15,394 nt of DNA from JAWWBN01 sp033720955 (GTDB lineage: Bacteria > Acidobacteriota > Thermoanaerobaculia > Multivoradales > JAHEKO01): NCBI GenBank assembly GCA_033720955.1, contig JAWWBN010000071.1, forward strand, positions 1 to 15,394, written 5' to 3'. Below the pieces are notes generated by a model. That model did no database searches. It saw only the letters and a program-made list of their open reading frames with translations, and was not told the DNA's origin. This document shows, one piece after another, positions 7,077 to 14,951 of the stretch (the first letter of the stretch is position 1; each line of letters opens with the position of its first letter). Position numbers and translations under genes: made by a program.

Positions 7077-8738
7077 TCACCCCTCGAGGAGCGACCTCCC
7101 GGTCATCTCCTCGGGCTTCGCGAGGCCCATCAGATCGAGAAGGGTGGGGAACACGTCGGCCAGACGGCCCCCCGCGCTTAGGCCCGGGGAGGGCCGCGCC
7201 GGGTCGCCCGTCGCGCGGTCGGCGAGGCCCGGGTCCACCACGATGCACTCCACGTCGTAGGTGGTGTGGGCGGTGTGCGGAGCGCCGGTCTCGGGGTCCC
7301 ACATCTGCTCGGCGTTGCCGTGGTCGGCGGTGACGATCAGCTTGCCGCCGCGCTCGAGCACGGCGTCCACGATCTCGCCGACGCAGCCGTCCACGGTCTC
7401 GACGGCGCGGATCGCGGCGTCCAGCTTGCCGGTGTGCCCCACCATGTCCGGGTTCGCGAAGTTGACCAGCAGGAAGGCCTCGCCGTCGTCGGCGCCGATC
7501 CGCTCGAGGACCGCGTCGCAGATCTCCCGGGCGCTCATCTCGGGCTGGAGATCGTAGGTGGGCACCCGGGGCGACTGGGCCATCCGGCGCGACTCGCCGG
7601 GAAACGGCTCGTCGCGGTAGTCGTTGAAGAAGAAGGTGACGTGGGGGAACTTCTCGGTCTCGGCGCAGCGGAACTGGGTGAGCCCCAGGTCGGCGAGATG
7701 GGCGCCGGCGGTGGAGCGCATCCTCGGGGGCTTGGGGAAGGCGACCTCCACCAGCTCGGAGAGCTCCTCCTCGTAGGCGGTCATGGTGACGAAGGTGATC
7801 TCCAGCTTCGGGCCGCGGTCGAACCCGCGCTCTCCGTCGTCGGGGGAGGGCGGCACCGCGCCGAAGAACTCCTCCATGACGAAGGCGCGGGTGATCTCCC
7901 GGGGCCGGTCTCCGCGGTAGTTGACGAAGACGACCGCGTCGCCGCCGGCGATCCGCGCTTCGCGCCACCACGGGCCGACGACCCGCGGCGTCACGAACTC
8001 GTCGCCCTCGCGGCTGCCGTCCAGGGGGTGGTCGTAGTACTCCTGGATGGCCTCCACGGCGCTGTCGAAGACCGGGGGGTCCTCGCCGCGGCCGGTGAGC
8101 AGGTCGTAGGCGCGACGCACCCGGGCCCACCGCTTGTCGCGGTCCATGGCCCAGTAGCGGCCGCACAGGCTGGCGATCCGGCCGACGCCGAGCTCGTCGC
8201 ACCGGGCCGCGACCTCCTCCACGTACCCCTTGCCGGTGAACGGCCCGGTGTCGCGTCCGTCGGTGAAGAGATGGACGTAGACCCGGTCGTGCCCGCGCCG
8301 CCGGCACAGCTCCAGGGTGGCGTAGAGGTGGGTGAGGAGGCCGTGGACCCCGGCGTCGGAGGCGATCCCCAGGAGGTGAACGGCGCCGCCGCGGCTCTTC
8401 GCCCCGTCCACCGCGCCGGCGAGAGCCGGGTTGTCGAAGAAGGAGCCGTCGCGGATGGCCTTGGTGATCCGCACCGACTCCTGGTCCACGATCCGTCCCG
8501 CGCCCAGGTTCTGGTGCCCCACCTCGCTGTTGCCCATGGTGCCGTCGGGCAGCCCGACCTCCTCCCCGCTGGTGTGGATCAGGGTCCAGGGGTAGTCGCG
8601 CAGCAGGGCGTCGCAGCGTGGGGTCTCGGCCAGCGCCACGGCGTTGATGTCGTGGTGCTCCGGGTTCGGGTTGCGACCCCAGCCGTCGCGGACGATCAGG
8701 ACCACGGGGGGGTGCTCTCTGTCGGATGCTGCGCTCAT
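7077..8738 (-). CDS. gpmI: 2,3-bisphosphoglycerate-independent phosphoglycerate mutase
   Basis: This 553-residue glycolytic enzyme interconverts 3- and 2-phosphoglycerate using two metal ions (Mn in characterised members). Visible active-site features are D18 in VRDGWG, the phosphorylated serine S71 in GNSEVGH, H132 in SDAGVHG, TDGRDT (159-164), GRYWAMDRD (193-201), NYRGDRPRE (273-281), K363 in AETEKF, D431/H435 in NPDMVGH, D472/H473 in TADHGNAE and H491. All catalytic and metal positions I can place are present. It is somewhat longer than the usual 510-515 residues. The residue before D18 is Arg rather than the common Leu. AGGAGGAG (8749-8756) precedes the ATG by 10 bases. It lies between the SLC13 gene (137-base gap) and mdh (145-base gap) on the same strand. 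Confidence 0.97.
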   Translation of the reverse strand: MSAASDREHPPVVLIVRDGWGRNPNPEHHDINAVALAETPRCDALLRDYPWTLIHTSGEEVGLPDGTMGNSEVGHQNLGAGRIVDQESVRITKAIRDGSFFDNPALAGAVDGAKSRGGAVHLLGIASDAGVHGLLTHLYATLELCRRRGHDRVYVHLFTDGRDTGPFTGKGYVEEVAARCDELGVGRIASLCGRYWAMDRDKRWARVRRAYDLLTGRGEDPPVFDSAVEAIQEYYDHPLDGSREGDEFVTPRVVGPWWREARIAGGDAVVFVNYRGDRPREITRAFVMEEFFGAVPPSPDDGERGFDRGPKLEITFVTMTAYEEELSELVEVAFPKPPRMRSTAGAHLADLGLTQFRCAETEKFPHVTFFFNDYRDEPFPGESRRMAQSPRVPTYDLQPEMSAREICDAVLERIGADDGEAFLLVNFANPDMVGHTGKLDAAIRAVETVDGCVGEIVDAVLERGGKLIVTADHGNAEQMWDPETGAPHTAHTTYDVECIVVDPGLADRATGDPARPSPGLSAGGRLADVFPTLLDLMGLAKPEEMTGRSLLEG

Positions 8739-8875
8739 CGACGGGTGGCTCCTCCTCTCTTCGACGCTAGCGGAACGCCCTGCCGACCGCTACCGGGGGC
8801 CGCATCGACCACCCGCTCGCCTCGTGGGAGCACTGCGGAAAGTCGATCCGTCGGGCTCGCCGGGGCGGGTGAGGG

Positions 8876-10669
8876 CTAGAAGCCCCAGAGGAGGGGGATG
8901 AGGAGGGCGGCCAGGGCCCAGAAGACGAGGTTCAGAGGGGCGCCGAAACGGGTGTAGTCGAGGAAGCGGTAGCCCCCCGGGCCGTAGACCATCATGTTGG
9001 TCTGGTAGCCCATGGGCGTCATGAACTCGGCCGAGGCGGCGAAGCAGACCGCCATCAGGAGCGGCCGCGAGTCCACGCCCAGGTTGGAAGCCAGGGTCAG
9101 GGCGATGGGCGCCAGGATCAGCGCCGCAGCGGCGTTGGAGATCATCTGGGTCATGAGCGTGGTCACCAGGTAGAGCAGCGCCACGGCGGCCCACGGCGCC
9201 CAACGGTCGGGGAAGAGCCCCGCCAGGTCGAGCAGCCCCGAAGAGACGAAGCCGGCCGCTCCCGTGGTGACGAACGCCTGGCCCACCGGCACGAAGGCGG
9301 CGATGAGGAAGATCACCGACCAGTCGATGTTGCGGTAGGCCTCCTGCGGCTCGAGGACGCGGGTGACCAGCAGCACGATCGCGGCCAGCAGGGCGCCGCC
9401 GGCGATGTCCATCACGTCGAGCGCCGCCAGCGCCACCACCGCGGGCAGGAGCACCAGCGGAAGCCACCAGAAGCGGGCACGGCGCAGTTGGACGTCGAGC
9501 CGCGACAGGACGATGAAGTCGTCGGATTGGGAGAGCTCGCCGAGGCGCTCCTTGGGCAGCAGCATCAGGACCGAGTCGGAGAAGCGCAGCCGGGTCTGGG
9601 CGATCTGGGTCCGCACCGTGCCGCCCAGCCGTCGGATGGCCATGACGAAGCCGCCGTAGAGCTCGCGAAAGTCGATCTCCTGCACCTGCTTGCCGATGAC
9701 CCGGCTGCCCCCCGCCACCAGGCTCTCCACCATGACCATCTCCTCGCCGGCGAGCTCCCGGTCGTCGAGGAGCACGTCGGGCAGGAGCTCGAGATCCAGC
9801 TCCCGCCGCAGCTTGAGCAGCGCGTCGGCCGAGGCCTGGACGATGAGCAGGTCGCCGGGCGCGAGCTGCACCCTGGCGATCTGGCGGATGCGGCGCTTGC
9901 CGCCGCGCACGATCTCGATCACCTGGGCGTCGTAGCGGCGCTGCAGCTCGATCTCGGTCAGGGTCTTGCCCGCCAGGTCGGAGTCGGCCGTGAGCCGCAG
10001 CTCGGCCAGGTAGGAGCCCATGCGGTACTTCTCGGTGAGGTCGACGGCGGCGGCCTGCCCCTCCGGCAGCAGACGGCGTGAGAAGAGCAGCAGGTAGGTC
10101 ATCCCCACCGCCAGCAGGATCGCCCCCAGACGGGTGAACTCGAACATCCCCAGCGGCTCGACGCCGGCCTCCTCGGCCACGGAGCTGACCAGCAGGTTGG
10201 TGGAGGTGCCGATCAGGGTCAGGGTGCCGCCGAAGATGGAGGCGTAGGAGATCGGCAGCAGCAGCTTCGAGGGGGCGAGCTCCAGGCGGCGGCAGATCTG
10301 CAGCGCGAGGGGGATGAAGATCGCCACCACCGCGGTGTTGTTGAGGAAGCCCGAGAGGATCGAGACCCCCGCCAACACCACCGCCGCCGCCAGCCACTTG
10401 CGCTTGCCGGCCCGTCGGCTGACCAGATCGGCGGCCACCTCCAGGATGCCGGTCTTGACCAGGGCGTGGCTCAGGAGGAAGAGGCTGCCGATGGCGATGA
10501 CCGCTTTGTTGGAGAAGCCGGTCAGGGCGGTCGGCAGGTCCACGAAGCCGATCGTCACCAGCACGGCCAGGAGCCCGAAGGCGGTCACCTCGATGGGCAG
10601 CACCTCGCGCACGAAGACCGCCAGGGTGATCCCCAGCAGGGCGAGCATGACGGCGATCTCGAGGGTCAT
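8876..10669 (-). CDS. SLC13/DASS-type permease with two RCK_C (TrkA-C) domains
   Basis: The 597-residue protein is an inner-membrane transporter of the divalent anion:sodium symporter superfamily. The N-terminal membrane half (about 1-200) carries FLNNTAVVAIFIP (108-120) and the GTSTN loop (154-158). A cytoplasmic insert with two RCK_C/TrkA-C-like domains follows (about 210-295 and 305-390). The second membrane half (about 400-597) repeats the signature as SNAAAALILAP (511-521) and MGYQTNMMVYGPG (553-565). Insert-containing members are usually annotated as sulfate, dicarboxylate or undefined anion transporters; the substrate cannot be assigned here. The ATG at 10669 begins directly with the first helix. 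A GTG at 10741 would add 24 Pro/Ala-rich residues and is less likely. There is no clear Shine-Dalgarno. It follows panD by 86 bases and may be read from the pan operon or from its own promoter. Confidence 0.92.
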   Translation of the reverse strand: MTLEIAVMLALLGITLAVFVREVLPIEVTAFGLLAVLVTIGFVDLPTALTGFSNKAVIAIGSLFLLSHALVKTGILEVAADLVSRRAGKRKWLAAAVVLAGVSILSGFLNNTAVVAIFIPLALQICRRLELAPSKLLLPISYASIFGGTLTLIGTSTNLLVSSVAEEAGVEPLGMFEFTRLGAILLAVGMTYLLLFSRRLLPEGQAAAVDLTEKYRMGSYLAELRLTADSDLAGKTLTEIELQRRYDAQVIEIVRGGKRRIRQIARVQLAPGDLLIVQASADALLKLRRELDLELLPDVLLDDRELAGEEMVMVESLVAGGSRVIGKQVQEIDFRELYGGFVMAIRRLGGTVRTQIAQTRLRFSDSVLMLLPKERLGELSQSDDFIVLSRLDVQLRRARFWWLPLVLLPAVVALAALDVMDIAGGALLAAIVLLVTRVLEPQEAYRNIDWSVIFLIAAFVPVGQAFVTTGAAGFVSSGLLDLAGLFPDRWAPWAAVALLYLVTTLMTQMISNAAAALILAPIALTLASNLGVDSRPLLMAVCFAASAEFMTPMGYQTNMMVYGPGGYRFLDYTRFGAPLNLVFWALAALLIPLLWGF

Positions 10670-10730
10670 GGCGAGCGGCGGCCCGGGTCGGGTCGGTGCG
10701 GCATGGGCCGGACGATACCCGGCCGAGGGC

Positions 10731-10751
10731 CCGGGGGCCACACCGGGGGCC
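10731..10751. repeat. Short direct repeat in the panD-permease gap
   Basis: CCGGGGGCC occurs at 10731-10739 and again at 10743-10751, separated by ACA. It lies just after the panD stop codon. It may be a by-product of the GC-rich composition or part of the end of the pan transcript. Confidence 0.3.
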
Positions 10752-10755
10752 GGTC

Positions 10756-11160
10756 TCAGGAGAGGGCGGCGGCGGGGGCGGGGAAGCGGCCCCCCTCCAC
10801 CCCCCGGCGGACCTCGACGATCCGGTTGCGCTCGTCCACCAGCACCACCCGGGGGCGCCAGGCGCGCGCCTCGTCCTCGTCGAAGCGGGCGTAGGCCATC
10901 ACGATCACCAGGTCCCCCGGCCGCACCAGGTGAGCCGCGGCGCCGTTGAGCTGCACCGTCCCCTCGCCGGGCTTGCCGGCGATGGCGTAGGTCTCGAGAC
11001 GGGCGCCGTTGGTCACGTCCACCACCTGCACCCGCTCGTGCTCGAGGATGCCGGCGGCCCGCAGAAGCTCGGGGTCGACGGTGATGCTGCCCACGTAGTC
11101 GAGGTCGGCGCCGGTGACGGTGGCGCGGTGGATCTTGCCGGAGAGCAGAGTGCGGATCAT
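10756..11160 (-). CDS. panD: Aspartate 1-decarboxylase (pyruvoyl enzyme precursor)
   Basis: The 134-residue proenzyme makes beta-alanine from L-aspartate for pantothenate synthesis. It has the diagnostic self-cleavage site G24-S25 in YVGSIT, where Ser25 becomes the pyruvoyl group. Other family residues are K9 in SGKIHRATVT, the NGAR segment (51-54) and LNGAAAHLVRPGD (71-83) for substrate binding. The length is normal (E. coli PanD has 126). The ATG overlaps the panC stop as ATGA, and AAGGA lies seven bases ahead of the start. It is the last gene of panBECD. No separate PanZ/PanM-type maturation factor is visible nearby, and most bacteria outside the enterobacteria do without one. Confidence 0.97.
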   Translation of the reverse strand: MIRTLLSGKIHRATVTGADLDYVGSITVDPELLRAAGILEHERVQVVDVTNGARLETYAIAGKPGEGTVQLNGAAAHLVRPGDLVIVMAYARFDEDEARAWRPRVVLVDERNRIVEVRRGVEGGRFPAPAAALS

Positions 11161-12014
11161 GGAGTCGTCCTTCGAGGGGGCAGGGTCAGGTTGTCGATCA
11201 GTCGGACGCCGCCCACCGAGGCCGCCAGGGAGAGGAGGGCGCCACGCCGGGGCTCGACGCGCTCGAGCTCGCCGAGGGTCTCCGGGTCGGCGACGCTCAC
11301 GTAGTCGAGCTCGACCGCCGGCTCCGCCGCCAGGGCGCGGCGCATCTCCCGCCGCAGCCGCTCGGCGTCCGACGCTCCGGCCTCCCAGGCGGCCCGGGCC
11401 GCGGTCAGGGCGCCGTAGAGCCGGGGCGCGGCGCGGCGGGCCGTGGCGTCGAGGCGCCGGTTGCGGCTGCTCATCGCCAGGCCGTCGGGCTCGCGGACGG
11501 TGTCGCAGGCGACCACCTCCACCGGCAGCCCCAGGTCGCAGGTCATCTTCCGGATCACGGCGAGCTGCTGGGCGTCTTTGCGGCCGAAGTAGGCACGGGT
11601 CGGGCGACAGAGGAGAAAGAGCCGCGCCACCACCGTGGCGACACCACGGAAGTGCCCGGGCCGCGCCTCACCCTCGAGGCCACGGGCCACCGCCCCGGGC
11701 TCGATCCAGGTGTCGAAGCCGGGGGGGTAGATCTCGTCCACCCGCGGCGCGAAGAGGGCGTCGCAGCCCGCCTCTTCCAGCAGCCGGGCGTCGCGGGCCA
11801 GATCGCGGGGATAGGCGGCGAGGTCGCCGGCGTCGTCGAACTGCGCCGGGTTCACGAAGACGGTGGCCAACGCCCTCTCGTTCTCGGCGACGGCGCGGCG
11901 CACGAGGGCCAGGTGGCCATCGTGCAGGGCGCCCATCGTGGGCACCAGGCCCAGGTCGCCGTGCAGCGACGCGCGCCAGCGGGCCAGCTCGCCCCGGGTG
12001 GCGAGCCGTCTCAC
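11157..12014 (-). CDS. panC: Pantothenate synthetase (pantoate-beta-alanine ligase)
   Basis: The 285-residue cytoplasmic enzyme joins pantoate and beta-alanine with ATP to make pantothenate. Family motifs are PTMGALHDGH (25-34, with the HxGH-type nucleotide-binding histidines H31 and H34), FVNPAQF (53-59), GHFRGVATVV (120-129), FGRKDAQQL (143-151) and the KMSKS-equivalent SSRN (182-185). I place the start at the GTG ending at 12014: it forms a GTGA overlap with the panE stop, has GGAG eight bases upstream, and gives the usual length and N terminus. The open frame runs further upstream (to 12458), but that part is antisense-frame shadow of panE. The stop overlaps panD as ATGA. Confidence 0.95.
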   Translation of the reverse strand: MRRLATRGELARWRASLHGDLGLVPTMGALHDGHLALVRRAVAENERALATVFVNPAQFDDAGDLAAYPRDLARDARLLEEAGCDALFAPRVDEIYPPGFDTWIEPGAVARGLEGEARPGHFRGVATVVARLFLLCRPTRAYFGRKDAQQLAVIRKMTCDLGLPVEVVACDTVREPDGLAMSSRNRRLDATARRAAPRLYGALTAARAAWEAGASDAERLRREMRRALAAEPAVELDYVSVADPETLGELERVEPRRGALLSLAASVGGVRLIDNLTLPPRRTTP

Positions 12015-13000
12015 CGGACCGTCTCCGGGGCCGGCCGGAGCGTCGGCGGACGGCCGTCGCCGGCGACCGGCGGCAGCGCCCTCCCTCGCGCCTTCGCCCG
12101 CCTCTCCCGCCGCCGTACGGCTTCGAGGAGCCGCCGGTTGACCGGGGTGGGGAGCCCGAGCTCCGCCCCCGCCCGCACCACCGCGCCGCAGATGGCGTCG
12201 ATCTCGGTGGGCGCGCCGCGGCGCAGGTCCTGCAGCATGGAGGAGTGGTTGCCGCCGGTCCGGCGGGCGACCGCGAGAACCCGGCGGGCCACGTCGCCGG
12301 CCGGGCCGACGCCCCGCGCCGCGGCCACGGCCGCCGTCTCGCGGGCCGCGGCCAGCGCCCGCTCGCGCAAAGCGGAGCGCTCGAGCAGGGCCCCGTTGCG
12401 CACCCCGGCCAGAGCGGTGACCGGATTGATCGCGCAGTTGACTGCCAGCTTCTCCCACACGGCCCGCTCGAGGTCGGCGGTCTCGCGCACGGCGAAGCCG
12501 GCTTCCCGCAGCAGGGCGGTCAGAGCGACGCGGCCGGCGGGCAGGACGACCTCGCCGCCGCCGCCGTCCCCCACCCGCCCGGGGGCCAGCACGGTGGCGC
12601 CGTGAGAGCAGAGGCCCTGGACCACCCGCCGGGTGCCGGCGCGGCGAGCGAGGCTCGCGACGTTGCCCAGGCCGTTCTGGAGGGTGAGGAGGACCTCGCC
12701 GGCGCTCGCCGCCGCGGCCGCCACCGCGCAGGTCTGCCAGCTCTTGACCAGCACCAGGGCGACGTCCGCCCGGCGGTGGGGCGCGTCGTCCGGATTGGGC
12801 CGGCGGGTCGTCTCGGCCACCCGCTGCCGCCAGACGCCCCCGGGCTCGACGACCTCGATGCCGTCCCGGGCGACCGCCGCCAGACAGTCGCTCCAGGTGC
12901 CGGCGAGAAGCACCCGGGCGCCGGAGCGGGCCAGACGGGCGGCGAACAGCATCCCCAGGGCGCCGGTGCCGAAGACCGAGACGGTCGGCGGGCGGGTCAT
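12011..13000 (-). CDS. panE: 2-dehydropantoate 2-reductase (ketopantoate reductase)
   Basis: The 329-residue enzyme reduces ketopantoate to pantoate with NADPH, between PanB and PanC. It shows the Rossmann motif GTGALG (11-16), VLVKSWQT with K86, LQNGLGN (107-113), the catalytic-lysine segment AVWEKLAVNCAINP with K184 and N188, and the substrate-binding SSMLQDLRRGAPTEIDAI with S254 and E266. All key positions known from E. coli PanE have a counterpart. The last 30 residues or so are an Arg/Pro-rich tail beyond the conserved fold. Its ATG overlaps the panB stop (ATGA), with GGGAGG just before it, and its stop overlaps the panC GTG. Its place inside the operon supports the pantothenate role over other members of the ApbA/PanE family. 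Confidence 0.95.
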   Translation of the reverse strand: MTRPPTVSVFGTGALGMLFAARLARSGARVLLAGTWSDCLAAVARDGIEVVEPGGVWRQRVAETTRRPNPDDAPHRRADVALVLVKSWQTCAVAAAAASAGEVLLTLQNGLGNVASLARRAGTRRVVQGLCSHGATVLAPGRVGDGGGGEVVLPAGRVALTALLREAGFAVRETADLERAVWEKLAVNCAINPVTALAGVRNGALLERSALRERALAAARETAAVAAARGVGPAGDVARRVLAVARRTGGNHSSMLQDLRRGAPTEIDAICGAVVRAGAELGLPTPVNRRLLEAVRRRERRAKARGRALPPVAGDGRPPTLRPAPETVR

Positions 13001-13923
13001 CGCCTCCCAGCGAGGCGCCGCGGCCCGGTCGCCGGGGTCCCCGCCCCGCCCTCCTCGGTCAGCAGCTCGGCGAGCGCGGCCCAGCTCTCGTCGCTCATCT
13101 CGTAGGCGTGCTCGGCGGTGGGGAACCTGCCCGCCCTCACGTCGTCGCGAAAGGCGGCCAGCGCCGTCACCGCCTCCCGGCCCAGCTCGGCGTAGCGCCG
13201 GGCGAACTTCGGCGTGAAGCGGTCGAACAGCCCCAGCAGGTCGTGGAGGACCAGCACCTGCCCGCTGGTCCCGGCCCCGGCGCCGATGCCGATGGTGGGG
13301 ATCGAGAGCCTGCGGGTGACCAGCTCTGCCAGCCTCGCCGGGACGCTCTCCAGCACCAGGGCGAAGCAGCCCGCCCTCTCCAGCGCCAGCGCGTCGTCGA
13401 GGAGGTCGCGGGCGGTGCCGGCGCTCCTGGCCTGGACGCGCCAGCCGCCCAGGGCGTGAACGCTCTGCGGCGTGAGACCGAGGTGCCCCATGACGGGAAT
13501 GCCGGCGCCGGCGATGGCCTCCACCTGCGCCGCCATCCTGCGGCCCCCCTCGAGCTTGACCGCGTCCATCCCGGCCTCCTGGAGGAAGCGCCCGGCGCTG
13601 CGCACCGCCTCGGCCACCTCCGCCTGGTAGCTCAGGAAGGGCAGGTCCCCCACCAGCAGGGGCGTGGACGCCCCGCGGCGGACCGCGCGGGCGTGGTGCA
13701 GCATCTCGTCCAGGGTCACGGCCAGGGTGTTCTCGTGCCCCAGCACGACCATGGCCAGCGAGTCGCCCACCAGCACGACGTCGATCCCGGCCCGCTCCGC
13801 CAGCCGGGCGCCGGGGTAGTCGTAGGCGGTCACCATGGCGATCGGCTCGCCCCCGCGGCGCATGCGGGCCAGGGTGCGGACGGTCACCTTGCGGCTTTTC
13901 GGGGTCTCGGGCGGGGCGCTCAT
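12997..13923 (-). CDS. panB: 3-methyl-2-oxobutanoate hydroxymethyltransferase
   Basis: The 308-residue TIM-barrel enzyme transfers a hydroxymethyl group from methylene-tetrahydrofolate to 2-oxoisovalerate, giving ketopantoate, the first committed step to pantothenate. Motifs seen: MVTAYDYP (30-37), VGDSLAMV (52-59, metal ligand D54), VGDLPF (91-96, D93), AVKLEGG (121-127, K123 and E125), MGHLGLTPQS (145-154), the catalytic E192 in LVLESVP, and GIGAGAGTSGQVLVLHDLLG (212-231). The start at 13923 is chosen over the open frame to 13980 because GAGGAG lies seven bases upstream and the sequence then aligns with the family. It is the first gene of panBECD and is followed by panE with a 4-base overlap. 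Confidence 0.97.
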   Translation of the reverse strand: MSAPPETPKSRKVTVRTLARMRRGGEPIAMVTAYDYPGARLAERAGIDVVLVGDSLAMVVLGHENTLAVTLDEMLHHARAVRRGASTPLLVGDLPFLSYQAEVAEAVRSAGRFLQEAGMDAVKLEGGRRMAAQVEAIAGAGIPVMGHLGLTPQSVHALGGWRVQARSAGTARDLLDDALALERAGCFALVLESVPARLAELVTRRLSIPTIGIGAGAGTSGQVLVLHDLLGLFDRFTPKFARRYAELGREAVTALAAFRDDVRAGRFPTAEHAYEMSDESWAALAELLTEEGGAGTPATGPRRLAGRR

Positions 13924-13930
13924 CTCGGCT

Positions 13931-13936
13931 CTCCTC
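13931..13936 (-). promoter_or_regulatory. Ribosome binding site of panB
   Basis: GAGGAG on the minus strand lies 7 bases before the ATG at 13923 and selects that start over upstream codons in the same open frame. Confidence 0.7.
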
Positions 13937-14124
13937 GTCGTGTGTCGGAGTGATCGCCGGCTCTCCGGCCGGAGCGTCACGACCGCGACGCGCGGGCCTT
14001 CCGCGCCCCGGCCCCGGGTGGGGTCCGGGCGCGCCGGAGCTCGCCGGTCCCGACCTCCGGAGCGTCCGCGGCTCGCCGTCGGCTCGATCGCCGATCGCCG
14101 GCCGCTCCCCGTCGGTCGGGCCCG

Positions 14125-14130
14125 AGTCTA
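14125..14130 (-). promoter_or_regulatory. Candidate -10 box for panBECD
   Basis: On the minus strand the hexamer TAGACT is the only AT-richer element in the coaX-panB gap. If it is a -10 box, transcription would start near 14118 and the panB leader would be about 195 bases long. No matching -35 is evident. Confidence 0.25.
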
Positions 14131-14133
14131 CCA

Positions 14134-14148
14134 GCCGCCGGTGGCGGC
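14134..14148. repeat. Hairpin downstream of coaX
   Basis: GCCGCC (14134-14139) and GGCGGC (14143-14148) form a perfect 6-bp stem with a 3-base loop, 14 bases after the coaX stop. It could end the coaX transcript, but it lacks a T-run and overlaps the region of the candidate panB promoter. Confidence 0.35.
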
Positions 14149-14162
14149 CGGCGAGCGGGCCC

Positions 14163-14939
14163 TCAGTTGAGGTCGTGGATCAGCCGCAGCCCGCAGAGGG
14201 TCAGGTCGGGGTCCACCTGGTCGATGAAGCGGCTGGCGTCGGAGAGCAGCCGCGCCTGGCCGCCGGTGGCGATCACCGCCTTGGGCTCGCCCAGCGCCTC
14301 CACGATCCGCGCCAGGATGCCGTCCACCAGGCCCACGAAGCCGTAGTAGAGCCCCGACTGCATGGCGGCGGAGGTGTTGGTGCCGATCACCGCCGGGGGC
14401 GGCTCGAGGTCCACGCGAAAGAGCCGTGAGGCGTGCGCGAAGAGGGCCTCCGCGGCGATGGTGAGGCCGGGGGCGATCGCGCCGCCGATGTAGCTGCCGT
14501 CGGCGTCCACCACGTCGAAGGTCAGGGCGGTGCCGAAGTCCACGACGATGGAGGGGGCGCCGTAGAGCTCCCGCGCCGCCACCGCGTTGACGATGCGGTC
14601 GGCGCCCACCTCGGCGGGGTTGTCGCTGCGGATGGCGAGCCCCGTCTTGACCCCCGGGCCCACGAAGAGCGGACGACGGCCGAAGAGGTCGCGGCCCAGA
14701 CGGTCGAAGACCGGCTTGAGCGGTGGCACCACCGACGAGACGGCGACGCCGCTCACCTGGCCGGGGTCGATGCCGTGGCGCCCGAGCAGCGGCAGCAGCA
14801 GGGCCATGTACTCCTCCGAGGTGCGGTGCGCGTCGGTCACCAGACGGTACCGGTCCACCAGCTCCTCGCCTTGAAAGATGCCGACCACGATGTGGGTGTT
14901 GCCGATGTCGAAGACCACCAGCCGGCCGGGCTCGCGCAT
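14163..14939 (-). CDS. coaX: Type III pantothenate kinase
   Basis: The 258-residue ASKHA-fold kinase phosphorylates pantothenate, the first step from vitamin B5 to CoA. It carries the phosphate-binding loop DIGNTH (11-16), the pantothenate-pocket segment GADRIVNAVAA with catalytic D114 (112-122), DFGTALTFD (134-142) with the second phosphate loop, and GGAIAPG (152-158). Length and motifs match CoaX, a form generally not inhibited by CoA and needing a monovalent cation. The ATG at 14939 starts directly with the fold. No Shine-Dalgarno is visible; instead CATAAT ends 6 bases upstream. It lies 7 bases after the MarR gene and 239 bases before panB, all on the same strand. Its neighbour upstream is often birA in other bacteria; here it is a MarR gene. 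Confidence 0.97.
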   Translation of the reverse strand: MREPGRLVVFDIGNTHIVVGIFQGEELVDRYRLVTDAHRTSEEYMALLLPLLGRHGIDPGQVSGVAVSSVVPPLKPVFDRLGRDLFGRRPLFVGPGVKTGLAIRSDNPAEVGADRIVNAVAARELYGAPSIVVDFGTALTFDVVDADGSYIGGAIAPGLTIAAEALFAHASRLFRVDLEPPPAVIGTNTSAAMQSGLYYGFVGLVDGILARIVEALGEPKAVIATGGQARLLSDASRFIDQVDPDLTLCGLRLIHDLN

Positions 14940-14945
14940 CGCCCG

Positions 14946-14951
14946 ATTATG
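14946..14951 (-). promoter_or_regulatory. Possible -10 box for a leaderless coaX transcript
   Basis: CATAAT on the minus strand (4-5 matches to TATAAT) overlaps the MarR stop codon and ends 6 bases before the coaX ATG. That geometry would place the transcript start at the ATG itself. No TTGACA-like -35 is found at 17 bases, and coaX could equally be read through from the MarR gene. Confidence 0.25.

Larger units (their letters stand above)
13924..14162 (-). promoter_or_regulatory. Non-coding leader between coaX and panB
   Basis: This 239-base gap is the largest internal non-coding stretch. I see no gene in it. It holds the panB ribosome binding site, a 12-bp perfect palindrome CTCCGGCCGGAG (13963-13974), 10-base direct repeats GATCGCCGGC (13952-13961 and 14093-14102) and CCGGAGCGTC (13969-13978 and 14057-14066), and a tandem CGATCGC pair (14085-14098). 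It most likely carries the pan operon promoter and possibly an operator. I do not recognise any riboswitch class. Confidence 0.45.

Noticed and set aside
6928..8307. A 459-codon minus-strand open frame overlapping gpmI
   Set aside because: It is out of frame with the clearly real gpmI, and its product is low-complexity Arg/Pro/Gly sequence.
12015..12458. N-terminal extension of panC into panE, giving 433 residues
   Set aside because: The extra 148 residues are low complexity, overlap panE fully and precede the normal PanC N terminus; the GTG at 12014 gives the usual length.
11114..13105. A 663-codon plus-strand open frame antisense to panD, panC and panE
   Set aside because: It is antisense to three genes with intact catalytic motifs, and its Arg/Gly/Pro-rich translation shows no domain.
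13924..14162. Riboswitch in the coaX-panB leader
   Set aside because: I could not recognise conserved elements of any known class; the repeats are short and GC-rich.
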